From: JBFJWU01 sp041623475 [NCBI: bacterium]
Lineage (GTDB): Bacteria; J088
Reading direction: 5' to 3'
DNA: 12,080 nt
NCBI GenBank assembly: GCA_041623475.1
Contig: JBFJWU010000067.1
Location: 1 to 12,080, forward strand
Shown here: positions 1-6,737 of the stretch, one piece after another
How positions within the stretch are numbered: position 1 is the stretch's first letter
Layout of the letters: the number at the start of each line of letters is the position of its first letter
Program-made: the position numbers and the translations under genes
Notes under the pieces: model-generated
Told to the model about the DNA's origin: nothing
The model's input: the letters and a program-made list of their open reading frames with translations, nothing else
Databases searched by the model: none

Positions 1-439
1 GGCTGAGTTCCTGGTAGGCGGCCAGGCTTTCTTCCAGGAGTCGTTGCGTGGTCTCGGACGCACCTCGCAATTCGCGGAGCCGCAAAACCGGACCCAGTAC
101 CATCGCAGGCGATCCTGCCAGGTCCAGGACTTCGTTGTAGCCGCGGACAATTGCACCGCTGACATCGTCGGTGCCTGGTTGGTCCAGCGCCGCGACCCAG
201 CGGATTCCCGTCAAGATCGGGCTGATCTCGGCCGCAAGCGGCTCTGACACCTGGTACTGGTCAGGAAAGACGATCACAATGTCTGGTGACTGGTCCTGAG
301 GAATGTCTGCCCAGGTACGGTACGTGTCAGGCTGGACATCCTTGCCCGCCAGAACCTGCAGCCATTCCGCGGGAACGTTGCCCGGGTCGGCGGTCAGAAG
401 TGCAAGCGTTGCTGCAGCACGATCGGTCACGTTGGTCAC
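1..439 (-). CDS. Unrecognised protein, N-terminal part (possible degenerate receiver-like domain), truncated by window edge
   Basis: I do not recognise this gene with certainty. A frame with no stop runs from a GTG at 439 to the left edge, 146 complete codons. The GTG overlaps the TGA of the DUF151 gene as GTGA, the usual sign of translational coupling. Residues about 8-90 have an alternating strand/helix look, with LALLTADPG near the start and SPDIVIVFPDQ in the middle, reminiscent of a response-regulator receiver fold. The usual phospho-acceptor Asp after the central strand is not evident, so it would be a pseudo-receiver at best. After about residue 115 comes a charged helical stretch (LRLRELRGASETTQRLLEES) that could be a linker or coiled coil leading to a missing output or kinase domain. 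No good Shine-Dalgarno sequence precedes the GTG, and another GTG three codons on is an alternative. I am fairly sure it is coding; the fold is only a guess. Confidence 0.62.
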   Translation of the reverse strand, partial: MTNVTDRAAATLALLTADPGNVPAEWLQVLAGKDVQPDTYRTWADIPQDQSPDIVIVFPDQYQVSEPLAAEISPILTGIRWVAALDQPGTDDVSGAIVRGYNEVLDLAGSPAMVLGPVLRLRELRGASETTQRLLEESLAAYQELS

Positions 440-894
440 ATGACCCAATTGCCAAACGCATTCGCTGGCAATTCGCGCAGGTCGAAGTCGTTTTCGATCT
501 GATCGGTTTCCTGGACACTGAATCGGCGCAGCACGCCTGGACTTGAATAGATTGTGGTACCCAGTCGCAGTGCGACTGCAATTGCGTCACTCGGCCGTGC
601 ATCGACCTCGATTGTGCGTCCGTTTGCATCGCCGGCGATCGTCGCGGCCATGATTCCGTCCTGCCAGTATTCCAAACGGATGCCGACCAGGTTGATCTGG
701 GCAGCGACCAGAAACTGTGCAAGCAGGTCGTGAGTTGTCGGTCTGGGGGCATCAATCTGTTCCAGAACCTGTACTGATGCGGTCAATTCGGTCCAGCCGA
801 CCGGTACCGGCACAAAGACACCACTGTCGACGGCTTCCAGAAGCACGATGGCCTGGCCATCCGAGGCCCTGGTTCCAACCGCGGCGACTCTCAT
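436..894 (-). CDS. DUF151 / bifunctional nuclease (BFN) family protein
   Basis: This 152-residue protein matches the DUF151 family, whose plant member was described as a bifunctional DNase/RNase; the bacterial role is not settled. The family core is visible as RPTTHDLL at about 51-58 and IEVDARPSDAIAVALR at 95-110, with hydrophobic strands between. The segment that in relatives reads like PIWIG followed by a helix is here VPVPVGWTELTAS (28-40), so that half looks diverged. The frame can be extended upstream to a TTG at 984, but that would add 30 residues lying inside miaB. The ATG at 894 sits one base after the miaB stop (TGA-A-ATG) and gives the family's usual N-terminus (MRVAAVG), so I chose it. 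The product is predicted cytoplasmic and co-transcribed with miaB, and its own stop overlaps the next gene. Family membership is confident; nuclease activity is not shown by the sequence. Confidence 0.88.
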   Translation of the reverse strand: MRVAAVGTRASDGQAIVLLEAVDSGVFVPVPVGWTELTASVQVLEQIDAPRPTTHDLLAQFLVAAQINLVGIRLEYWQDGIMAATIAGDANGRTIEVDARPSDAIAVALRLGTTIYSSPGVLRRFSVQETDQIENDFDLRELPANAFGNWVM

Positions 895-895
895 T

Positions 896-2257
896 TCAGT
901 ATCCAACTGCAGTGGCCTTGCTTGTGTCGCCGGCGGGCGTTCCGGCCCGTACGCCGTAGAGCGCGTTTGCTGTGGCTCGTTCAACGGTTACGTCGTCGAT
1001 CCTGCCAATCGCCTCGACTGGCCCCTGGGCATGGACGACGCGACCCTGCAACGAACGTCCCTTGAGCGTCTCGTCTGAGTGCTGGGTCCACAGGACTGAC
1101 TGGCGGGTTCCGACAAGTTTCGAGTGATCTTCGGTCTGGATCTGCCGCTGCAGATCAAACAGTTCCTGCAGCCATAGTTTCTTTGTCTCAAGCGGTACGG
1201 GATCGTCCAGGTCGGGTGCCGCCGTGCCTGGGCGTGCACTGTAAACGAATGCGTAGATCTGGGAAAAACGGACCTCCGCAACAATGTCCAGCGTTGTTTC
1301 GAAATCGGTGCGGGTTTCGCCGGGGAAGCCGACAATAATATCTGTTGAAAAATGCGTGTCCGGTCTGGCGATACGCATCTGTTCAATAATCTCCAGAAAC
1401 TTCTGGCCCGTATAGCCACGGCGCATTGCTTCCAGGACCCGGTCCGATCCGGCCTGTAAAGGCAGGTGGGCTGACGGACATAGCCGTTCCAGTGTCCCGT
1501 ACGCGCGAATAACATCGGCACCGTAGTCTTTGGGATGTGGCGACGTAAAACGTATCCGGTCGACACCGTCTATGTCGTTAACCATTTCCAACAATTCGGC
1601 AAATGTCGGGAACCCGTCAAATTTCGCCCCCCACGAATTCACATTCTGGCCCAGCAGGACGATCTCACGGGCGCCACGGGCGACGTGGTCCCGGACTTCG
1701 GTCAGGATTGCTTCGGGGGGGCGACTGACCTCGCGCCCCCGCGTAAACGGAACAATGCAAAACGTGCAGACGTTGTCGCACCCTTCCTGAATCGTTACGA
1801 ATACCGACGGTCGGTTGCTGTAGACGCGGTCAGGAAGGCCCAGGCGGGCGACCGGGTCAGTATGTTTCCAGTCGACCTGAACGCTTTCGCCGGTGGCGGA
1901 GTCCAGTGATCGCAGGTGCGCTGCAGTTTCGCGCACCTGATGTGTGCCGACGACCAGGTCAACGTACGGTGCCCGGTCCAGGATCCGTTGTCGTTCCTGC
2001 TGGGCGACGCACCCGCCAACAACTATCTGCCGCGGTCCTCCCGATTTCCACTTGCGAAGGCGGCCCAGCTCGGAATAGAGTTTTTGTTCGGCCTTGTCCC
2101 GGACACTGCACGTGTTGACAAAAACGATGTCCGCATCGTCCAGCGTTTCTGCCGGCACCATGCCCTGGTCGCGAAACTGGTTGTCGACCAGTTCGGAATC
2201 CCGGACATTCATTTGACAACCGTAGGTCGAAATCAGATAGCGCCGTGGCGCACCCAA
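896..2257 (-). CDS. miaB: MiaB, tRNA-2-methylthio-N6-dimethylallyladenosine synthase
   Basis: This radical-SAM methylthiotransferase adds the 2-methylthio group to i6A37 in tRNAs that read UNN codons. With the start chosen here it has 453 residues, normal for MiaB. The N-terminal UPF0004 domain begins with YLISTYGCQMNVRDSE and carries three cluster-binding cysteines, C14, C50 and C83. The radical-SAM CxxxCxxC motif is EGCDNVCTFC (C160, C164, C167), followed by IVPFTRGREVSRP, typical of MiaB rather than RimO or MtaB. The last 70 or so residues fit a TRAM RNA-binding domain, with a short Ala/Gly-rich tail. The frame opens at a TTG at 2299, but a TATGAT box at 2302-2307 would start transcription near 2295, inside that extension. 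The TTG at 2257 has AAGGAAG five bases upstream, so I prefer it. It leads a coupled operon with the DUF151 gene. Confidence 0.95.
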   Translation of the reverse strand: MGAPRRYLISTYGCQMNVRDSELVDNQFRDQGMVPAETLDDADIVFVNTCSVRDKAEQKLYSELGRLRKWKSGGPRQIVVGGCVAQQERQRILDRAPYVDLVVGTHQVRETAAHLRSLDSATGESVQVDWKHTDPVARLGLPDRVYSNRPSVFVTIQEGCDNVCTFCIVPFTRGREVSRPPEAILTEVRDHVARGAREIVLLGQNVNSWGAKFDGFPTFAELLEMVNDIDGVDRIRFTSPHPKDYGADVIRAYGTLERLCPSAHLPLQAGSDRVLEAMRRGYTGQKFLEIIEQMRIARPDTHFSTDIIVGFPGETRTDFETTLDIVAEVRFSQIYAFVYSARPGTAAPDLDDPVPLETKKLWLQELFDLQRQIQTEDHSKLVGTRQSVLWTQHSDETLKGRSLQGRVVHAQGPVEAIGRIDDVTVERATANALYGVRAGTPAGDTSKATAVGY

Positions 2258-2262
2258 AACGG

Positions 2263-2269
2263 CTTCCTT
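2263..2269 (-). promoter_or_regulatory. Ribosome binding site deciding the miaB start
   Basis: The minus strand reads AAGGAAG here, with five bases (CCGTT) before the TTG at 2257. No comparable site precedes the upstream in-frame TTG at 2299. The site therefore supports the shorter MiaB beginning MGAPRRYLIS. Confidence 0.7.
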
Positions 2270-2301
2270 CCCGGCGATGGCAGATCGGCGAATACCCAAC
2301 T

Positions 2302-2307
2302 ATCATA
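2302..2307 (-). promoter_or_regulatory. Probable -10 box of the miaB promoter
   Basis: The minus strand reads TATGAT, five of six matches to the sigma70 -10 consensus, which would place transcription start near 2295, about 38 bases before the chosen miaB start. The -35 element is poor: at 17-bp spacing the hexamer is CTGTTT. On the opposite strand a GATAAT at 2311-2316 could be the -10 of the dipeptidase gene, so the two promoters would overlap back to back. Visual match only. Confidence 0.5.
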
Positions 2308-2353
2308 CACGATAATGCCAATAAAAACAGGGTTTTAGGGGATTTCCAGACCC

Positions 2354-3550
2354 ATGATTTACGTTCGCATGCGGTCGGTAATCTGCGGGTTTTTTTGTGC
2401 CGAAGCCAGGGCAATTCTACTGTTGCGGCTGCTGGTCGCTGCACTGCTCGCAACTGCCGCAGGTTGCCAGAAATCCGTTTCCGTTCGCCCCGAAATACTG
2501 GAGCTTCACAACCGTTTCCTTGTTGTTGACCTGCACGTTGACAGCCCGATGGTTGCCCGGGTAATGGGATATGACCTGGGTGACCGGCACAGGTCGCCGC
2601 GATGGTTCGTGCCCTGGAAATTGCACGCCGACTTGCCCAGGTTGCTGGAGGGGGGGGTGTCAGTGGTTGTTTTTGGAATCGTCGTCAATCCGCTCGTTGC
2701 CGATCCTGTCGCCAGCGTTGAACGTCAGATTGCATTCATTCGGGACAGCATTGTTGCTGCAAACCCTAATTTGATTGCCATAGCTACGGATACCGACGAT
2801 ATCCGCCGCATTGTCAATTCCGGACGAATCGCTGCCTGGATGTCGCTGGAAGGTGCGCACGAGCTTGGCGGGCGGCTGGAAAATCTGGAAATCTGGCGGG
2901 CACAGGGCGTACGGTCAATTACCCTGGCCCATTTCAGTGACAATGAGTTTGCCTACAGCAGTGCGTCCGGTTCCGGTGGTGGTGGTTTGACACCCGCGGG
3001 CAGGCAGTTGGTCTGCGAGGCCAATCGACTGGGAATCGTCCTGGACCTGGCTCACACGCATCAGGAATCTTTTTATGAAGCCCTGGCGTCGACCCGTGCG
3101 CCGGTTATTGTCAGTCATACCGGGGTGGCACCGATTCAGCCGACGTTTCGTAACCTGACGACCCGCCAGATTGCAGCTGTGGCTGACAACGGTGGCGTTA
3201 TCGGCATCATGCTGGCTGGCTACTGGCTGGACCAGGGGCGGTGGGCAAGCGTCAACACGCTGGTCGATCACATTGACGTGGTCCGTGATGTCGGCGGAAA
3301 CGGTACGTTGGCAATCGGATCCGACTTTGATGGCCTGATCTGGACGCCACGAGGTATTCGCGGGGCAGAGGACCTGCCCGTTATTTCCCAGGCGTTACTG
3401 GATCGGGGTTATACCCCCGACCAGTTGACGGGATTCTGGGGGGAAAATGCGATGCGGGTTTTTCGCGATGTCGAGAATGTATCGAGACAGATGCAGGAAA
3501 GTGGTGAGGATTGCGACCGGATTGATTCGGGTCGGTCAGGAATGCCGTGA
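2354..3550 (+). CDS. Membrane dipeptidase-like peptidase M19 (renal dipeptidase family), predicted lipoprotein
   Basis: This is a zinc-dependent peptidase of family M19, whose members cleave dipeptides, often with a C-terminal D-residue, and some beta-lactams. Its 398 residues carry the expected metal ligands: H61 and D63 in VVDLHVDSP, bridging E166 in SLEGAHEL, H234 in LDLAHTH and H255 in VSHTG. D324 in IGSDFDG is the conserved acid of the last strand. Residues about 20-37 are a hydrophobic signal segment ending TAAGC, so C38 may be the lipidated cysteine. The box has Ala rather than Leu at -3, so ordinary signal cleavage is possible. It should act in the periplasm or at a membrane surface, perhaps in peptidoglycan peptide recycling or nutrient uptake (inference). 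The ATG at 2354 follows AGGGGA by 11 bases; a second ATG at 2369 is possible. The gene stands alone, divergent from miaB. Confidence 0.92.
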   Translation: MIYVRMRSVICGFFCAEARAILLLRLLVAALLATAAGCQKSVSVRPEILELHNRFLVVDLHVDSPMVARVMGYDLGDRHRSPRWFVPWKLHADLPRLLEGGVSVVVFGIVVNPLVADPVASVERQIAFIRDSIVAANPNLIAIATDTDDIRRIVNSGRIAAWMSLEGAHELGGRLENLEIWRAQGVRSITLAHFSDNEFAYSSASGSGGGGLTPAGRQLVCEANRLGIVLDLAHTHQESFYEALASTRAPVIVSHTGVAPIQPTFRNLTTRQIAAVADNGGVIGIMLAGYWLDQGRWASVNTLVDHIDVVRDVGGNGTLAIGSDFDGLIWTPRGIRGAEDLPVISQALLDRGYTPDQLTGFWGENAMRVFRDVENVSRQMQESGEDCDRIDSGRSGMP

Positions 3551-3620
3551 GCATAATTGCGGCCGGGAATTCACATAACGTAAACTGAATGTGTAATTTA
3601 TTAACGCCGAAACGGGCGAC

Positions 3621-3626
3621 AAGGAG
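3621..3626 (+). promoter_or_regulatory. Strong ribosome binding site of erpA
   Basis: AAGGAG lies eight bases before the ATG at 3635. The start is a tandem ATGATG, and the spacing favours the first ATG over the one at 3638. The 84-bp gap upstream (3551-3634) is AT-richer than its surroundings. It should hold the erpA promoter, but I see no convincing -35/-10 pair there. Confidence 0.75.
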
Positions 3627-3634
3627 TTTCGGAC

Positions 3635-3958
3635 ATGATGCAGATCACCCATACAGCAGTCGGTAAAATATCGGAGCTTTTGCAAAAGCACGAAGACCCG
3701 GAACTGGCACTGCGAATCAGTGTGGTCGGTGGCGGTTGCAGCGGCTTTCAATACGATATGGCGTTCGACAAGGCGCGCGATACAGATGAGGTTGTCGAGG
3801 CCGATACTGGTGTCCGGGTCCTCGTTGACCCGGTCAGTTACCGTTATCTGAGCGGTACCGAAGTCGATTATGTTGAATCGATCCAGGGTGCTGGCTTTGC
3901 CTTTAACAATCCCAATGCGACCCGGACTTGCGGTTGCGGCAAGAGCTTTTCAGCCTGA
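3635..3958 (+). CDS. erpA: ErpA/IscA-type (HesB family) iron-sulfur cluster carrier protein
   Basis: This 107-residue A-type carrier receives Fe-S clusters from a scaffold and passes them to apo-enzymes. The three invariant cysteines are all present: C35 in GGGCSGFQY, and C99 and C101 in the C-terminal TCGCGKSF. The body follows the family pattern closely (ALRISVVGGGCSGFQYDM, then VDPVSYRYLSGTEVDYVES, then FAFNNPNATRTCGCG). Within the family the FxFNNPNA segment and the length favour ErpA-type over SufA, but IscA cannot be excluded. The gene has its own strong ribosome binding site and is closed by an intrinsic terminator 33 bases after the stop, so it looks monocistronic. No isc or suf genes are in the window. 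It could serve local clients such as MiaB, which needs two 4Fe-4S clusters, and possibly the cysteine-cluster GMC protein (inference). Confidence 0.95.
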   Translation: MMQITHTAVGKISELLQKHEDPELALRISVVGGGCSGFQYDMAFDKARDTDEVVEADTGVRVLVDPVSYRYLSGTEVDYVESIQGAGFAFNNPNATRTCGCGKSFSA

Positions 3959-3990
3959 GGTCGACTGGATCGCGAAAATGACCTGATCGG

Positions 3991-4018
3991 AAAGGCGGGT
4001 GGGCACCCGCCTTTTTTT
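3991..4018 (+). terminator. Rho-independent terminator after erpA
   Basis: AAAGGCGGGT and ACCCGCCTTT form a perfect ten-base-pair stem around a GGGC loop, and the descending arm runs into seven consecutive T residues (4012-4018). This is a textbook intrinsic terminator on the plus strand, ending eight bases before the next gene's ATG. Confidence 0.95.
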
Positions 4019-4026
4019 GTGGTCCA

Positions 4027-4560
4027 ATGATCGATATTGTGAGCACTCGCGTTGACAGAATTTGCGGTTTTCTGTGCGCCAGCCTGATGGCGCTGGCGGT
4101 TCCCGGAGTACTGGCCGGTTGTGATCAGGTCGATCGCGAAGATGCCTTGCAGCAACTTGAGCAGGAGCGTCTGGAGCCGATTCCACAGGCAATGGTAGCT
4201 GCTGCGGCCCGTGGCCAGGAAGATCGCGTTGTCCTGCTGGCAAAGGCGGGAGTTCCGGTCGATGCGCGGGGACTGGGCGGCATTACACCTTTGATCGCCG
4301 CATCACAGGCGGGGCAACTGGACATCGTTGAAACACTCCTGGATCTCGGGGCCGACGTAAATGTGCGTGATCTGCGTGGGCGCACAGCGCTGTCACACGC
4401 AATCATCAATGGTCATGAAGACGTGGTTGACGAGCTTCTGGAGGCGGGTGCCGATCCCAACCTGCGTGATGACGCCGGGCGGACACCGTTCGGCCACGCC
4501 CGCCGTGCTGACAATGCTGATATCCGCAAGATGGTCAAGGCAGCCGGCGGCATTCGCTGA
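4027..4560 (+). CDS. Small ankyrin-repeat lipoprotein
   Basis: This 177-residue protein has a lipoprotein signal peptide (FLCASLMALAVPGVLAGC) with a clean Leu-Ala-Gly-Cys lipobox at 29-32. About four ankyrin repeats follow. The first, near 52-82, is degenerate. The best two begin GGITPLIAASQAGQLDIVETLL and RGRTALSHAIINGHEDVVDELL, and the last is partial from about 150 to the end. Ankyrin repeats bind partner proteins; the partner here is unknown. Residue +2 after the lipid cysteine is Asp, which in enterobacteria keeps lipoproteins in the inner membrane; whether that rule holds here is unknown. The ATG at 4027 lacks a clear Shine-Dalgarno sequence and lies eight bases after the erpA terminator. 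A GTG at 4039 would give a shorter, more typical signal peptide. Expression may rely on a promoter hidden in the erpA end or on read-through. Confidence 0.88.
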   Translation: MIDIVSTRVDRICGFLCASLMALAVPGVLAGCDQVDREDALQQLEQERLEPIPQAMVAAAARGQEDRVVLLAKAGVPVDARGLGGITPLIAASQAGQLDIVETLLDLGADVNVRDLRGRTALSHAIINGHEDVVDELLEAGADPNLRDDAGRTPFGHARRADNADIRKMVKAAGGIR

Positions 4561-4564
4561 CGCG

Positions 4565-4583
4565 TGCCGACAACGGTGTGGCA
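4565..4583. terminator. Weak hairpin between convergent genes
   Basis: TGCCGACA and TGTGGCA pair around ACGG with one bulged base, in the short gap between the convergent ankyrin and GMC genes. It lacks a T-tract on either strand, so a terminator role is only suggested by position. Confidence 0.3.
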
Positions 4584-4589
4584 GTTCGC

Positions 4590-6113
4590 CTAGGCGACGG
4601 CTTCAGCGATGTACTCACCGGCAATCCGCGCAACAGACATCACGGTGATCTGCGGGTTCACACCGACGGCTTCGGGGAAAACTGACGCATCGGCGACAAA
4701 GATGTTTGGAACTTTGTGCAGGTTGAAATGCGGATGCAGCGGACCCTCGTCGGCGGACTCCGCAAATCGTACCGTACCCTGCGGGTGGCTGGCATAGTGA
4801 TTTACCTGGTCGGGACGATCGATTCCGGACAGCACCCGTTCCAGTTCGCGCACGGTGCCGACAGGGGTTGCCCCGGGGATGTTGGGAATGACCGCAGCGG
4901 CACCTGCGGTCAGGTAGGCCTCGCCCATTCGGCGAATCGATCGCAGGCCGGCGGCCAGGTCACGCTGGCCAAACTGGAAACGGATGTCACTGCGACCTTT
5001 TATGCTGGCGCGAACTGTGCCGATTCCTGTGTCACGCAGCATTCCGCCGCTGACACTGACGTGGGGAAACATGGCCATCCACTTTCCCGGATCCTCTGAA
5101 ACGCGGCTGCCCAACAGGTAAAACGCCGCCGCAGGCAGATTACTGGATTCCATAATATAGCCATCGTCGAAGAACTCAAGACTGTACGCCCCCTGCGTCG
5201 CGCCTCGCCAGATTTCAAGCCGACGATCCGGAAAGTACCCGATCGTGCCAAATCCGGGATGAAGGTGCAGGTTGGCGCCAATGCCGTCGTCGATTCCGCC
5301 AATGCCGCTTTCCTGCAGCAGGATCGGCGTGTCGATGGCCCCGGCGCAACAGACAACGGCGTCGGCAAGGATCTCGAACGTATGCGGCGTATCACGCAGT
5401 CGATCGTCGGTCAGGACACCGGTGATGCCAGTTGCCCGGCCCCGGTCGGTCGTGATTCGGTCAACACGTGCGTTTGTGATGACCGTTGCGCCAAGCTCTA
5501 TCGCGGTTGGGATCTGGGCCGTGTCGACGCTGCGTTTACCGCCAACCGGGCAGCCATAGTAGCAGACACCGCAGCCGGCACAGCCCGGGGTATTGCGATC
5601 AAAAATTTCGCCATGCCATCCCATGGTCCGGTACGCATCCAGAGTTGTCAGGTTGCTGGCCCCCATGGTTTCGGGCCGAACGGGATGAACCTGCATTGTC
5701 TCCCAGACCCAATCCTGTGCCGCAGTTATTCGTTCCGGAGTTGCCCAGTCTGCCCCGTACCGTTCAATCCATGGCTGGCTGATCTTGTCTGGTGTTCGAA
5801 AGCAGATCCCGGCATTAATTACTGTCGATCCGCCCAGGGCATTGGCCCCGGGGACGGGGAAGGTCGCGTCGCCCATTGCCACGCGTTGTCCGAACTCTCT
5901 CCACAACAGCGCCGTCGCCAGCGCGTCTTCCTGGGAAAAATCAGCAGGAGTAACCTTGCGACCCAGTTCCACAATCGTGACATCGATGCCCAGTTCTGCC
6001 AGTCGCAAGCCGACGTTTGCACCCCCGGCACCGGACCCGATTACGACCACCCGGGTTTTGCGGCGCAGGCTTGTGGTCTGCTGGCTTCCGTTGATCAGGC
6101 CGCCGACTGTCAC
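4590..6113 (-). CDS. GMC-family FAD-dependent oxidoreductase with ferredoxin-like cysteine cluster
   Basis: This 507-residue glucose-methanol-choline family flavoprotein oxidises an alcohol or sugar hydroxyl; the substrate is unknown. The FAD-binding fold is VVVIGSGAGGANVGLRLAELG at 22-42 with E49 closing the second strand. ALGGSTVINAG (92-102) is the second family signature. Near the C-terminus H443 (ASHPQGTVRF) and N486 (GVNPQITVMSVARIAGEYI) occupy the usual catalytic positions. A cluster CAGCGVCYYGCP (C178, C181, C184, C188) has ferredoxin-like spacing. Related dehydrogenases such as the Burkholderia FAD glucose dehydrogenase carry a 3Fe-4S cluster, and long-chain alcohol oxidases have a similar cysteine segment. 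It lacks a signal peptide. Its GTG start overlaps the stop of the upstream Tat-signal gene as GTGA, so it is probably co-exported with that partner. An electron-accepting cytochrome c gene is not visible. Confidence 0.92.
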   Translation of the reverse strand: MTVGGLINGSQQTTSLRRKTRVVVIGSGAGGANVGLRLAELGIDVTIVELGRKVTPADFSQEDALATALLWREFGQRVAMGDATFPVPGANALGGSTVINAGICFRTPDKISQPWIERYGADWATPERITAAQDWVWETMQVHPVRPETMGASNLTTLDAYRTMGWHGEIFDRNTPGCAGCGVCYYGCPVGGKRSVDTAQIPTAIELGATVITNARVDRITTDRGRATGITGVLTDDRLRDTPHTFEILADAVVCCAGAIDTPILLQESGIGGIDDGIGANLHLHPGFGTIGYFPDRRLEIWRGATQGAYSLEFFDDGYIMESSNLPAAAFYLLGSRVSEDPGKWMAMFPHVSVSGGMLRDTGIGTVRASIKGRSDIRFQFGQRDLAAGLRSIRRMGEAYLTAGAAAVIPNIPGATPVGTVRELERVLSGIDRPDQVNHYASHPQGTVRFAESADEGPLHPHFNLHKVPNIFVADASVFPEAVGVNPQITVMSVARIAGEYIAEAVA

Positions 6114-6679
6114 GAAATGGCCTGCTTGTGCAGCCGTGGGCCCGCGCTGGGGCAGTTTGCGGTGATTGTCATCTGGTTCAATACGTCAGGATGACTGAAG
6201 TAGGCGAGGGCAACGACTGACTTCAGACCGGAATGCAGGTCGTGTTTCCATTTGAGCCGACTGTCTTCCCAGCTTGCCAGGTACTCGCGGGCTTGGACCC
6301 AATCCAGCTTTCGAACCGGCCTCAGGTAACCGCTGGCCAGGGTGCCCTGGTCGAATATCGTGATCAGCGACCGGACCAGGGTCTGCTGTGGATTGGCCAG
6401 TTGGTCAATGTAGCCGTCAATGTACCGGACCAGTTCAGTGTCCCTGGCATCGGGCCCAATGCCGTTGCCAGGCGGGAAAAACGCGGTGGTCAACACGTCA
6501 AGGGCATCGGCCTCGGGACGGCTCAGGACCTTCAGTCCGTCGATGGTCGTTCGTCCGGCTGAGAACAGTCGCCAGCCAGCTCCGACAACTGACAATACCG
6601 CCGCACCAGCCAGGCTGCCGCCCGCCAGTTGGCGTCTGGTCAGCGCAAATGCTGGGGGGGCTTGCGGATAATTGGTCAT
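6110..6679 (-). CDS. Gluconate 2-dehydrogenase subunit 3-like protein with Tat signal
   Basis: This 189-residue protein fits the gluconate 2-dehydrogenase subunit 3 family, the small subunit of membrane-associated FAD dehydrogenases. Residues 14-36 form a twin-arginine-type signal (TRRQLAGGSLAGAAVLSVVG) with Leu where Phe is usual. The body has the family's look: VLSRPEADALDVLTTAFFPPG, then helical segments ending near HPDVLNQM. In characterised complexes this subunit carries the Tat signal and hitch-hikes the flavoprotein across the membrane. Here it overlaps the GMC gene by four bases, which fits that role. The ATG lies in the centre of a perfect inverted repeat and no Shine-Dalgarno sequence precedes it, so translation may be leaderless or structure-controlled. 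It is 58 bases downstream of the pterin dehydratase gene, so it could be the tail of that operon or a unit of its own. Confidence 0.85.
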   Translation of the reverse strand: MTNYPQAPPAFALTRRQLAGGSLAGAAVLSVVGAGWRLFSAGRTTIDGLKVLSRPEADALDVLTTAFFPPGNGIGPDARDTELVRYIDGYIDQLANPQQTLVRSLITIFDQGTLASGYLRPVRKLDWVQAREYLASWEDSRLKWKHDLHSGLKSVVALAYFSHPDVLNQMTITANCPSAGPRLHKQAIS

Positions 6680-6689
6680 ACCAATTATC
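6667..6689. repeat. Perfect 10-bp inverted repeat centred on a start codon
   Basis: GATAATTGGT and ACCAATTATC flank CAT, which is the reverse complement of the ATG of the Tat-signal dehydrogenase subunit. In RNA it would be a ten-base-pair hairpin with AUG as the triloop; in DNA it is a 23-bp near-palindrome typical of a dimeric repressor site. Each arm also contains a GATAAT -10-like hexamer. The arms are perfect; the function is inference. Confidence 0.8.
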
Positions 6690-6699
6690 GTACCAAAGC

Positions 6700-6711
6700 A
6701 AACACCTGTTT
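6700..6711. repeat. Short inverted repeat upstream of the Tat-signal gene
   Basis: AAACA and TGTTT flank CC, 10 bp from the larger inverted repeat, in the 58-bp gap before the dehydrogenase small-subunit gene. It may be a second half of a regulatory region, but five-base arms can easily occur by chance. Confidence 0.35.
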
Positions 6712-6737
6712 TGCCGAAACGGCGGGCGGGTCAGGTA

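Noticed and set aside
895-984. Longer DUF151 protein starting at a TTG at 984
   Set aside because: The extension lies inside the miaB 3' end; the ATG at 894 directly after the miaB stop gives the family N-terminus.
4586-4597. 12-bp perfect palindrome (TCGCCTAGGCGA) over the GMC stop codon
   Set aside because: It is short, GC-rich and without a companion copy in the window; probably chance.
5259-6194. Long open frame of 311 codons on the plus strand
   Set aside because: It is antisense to the clearly identified GMC flavoprotein; its translation is cysteine-rich and low in family-like patterns, typical of a shadow frame.
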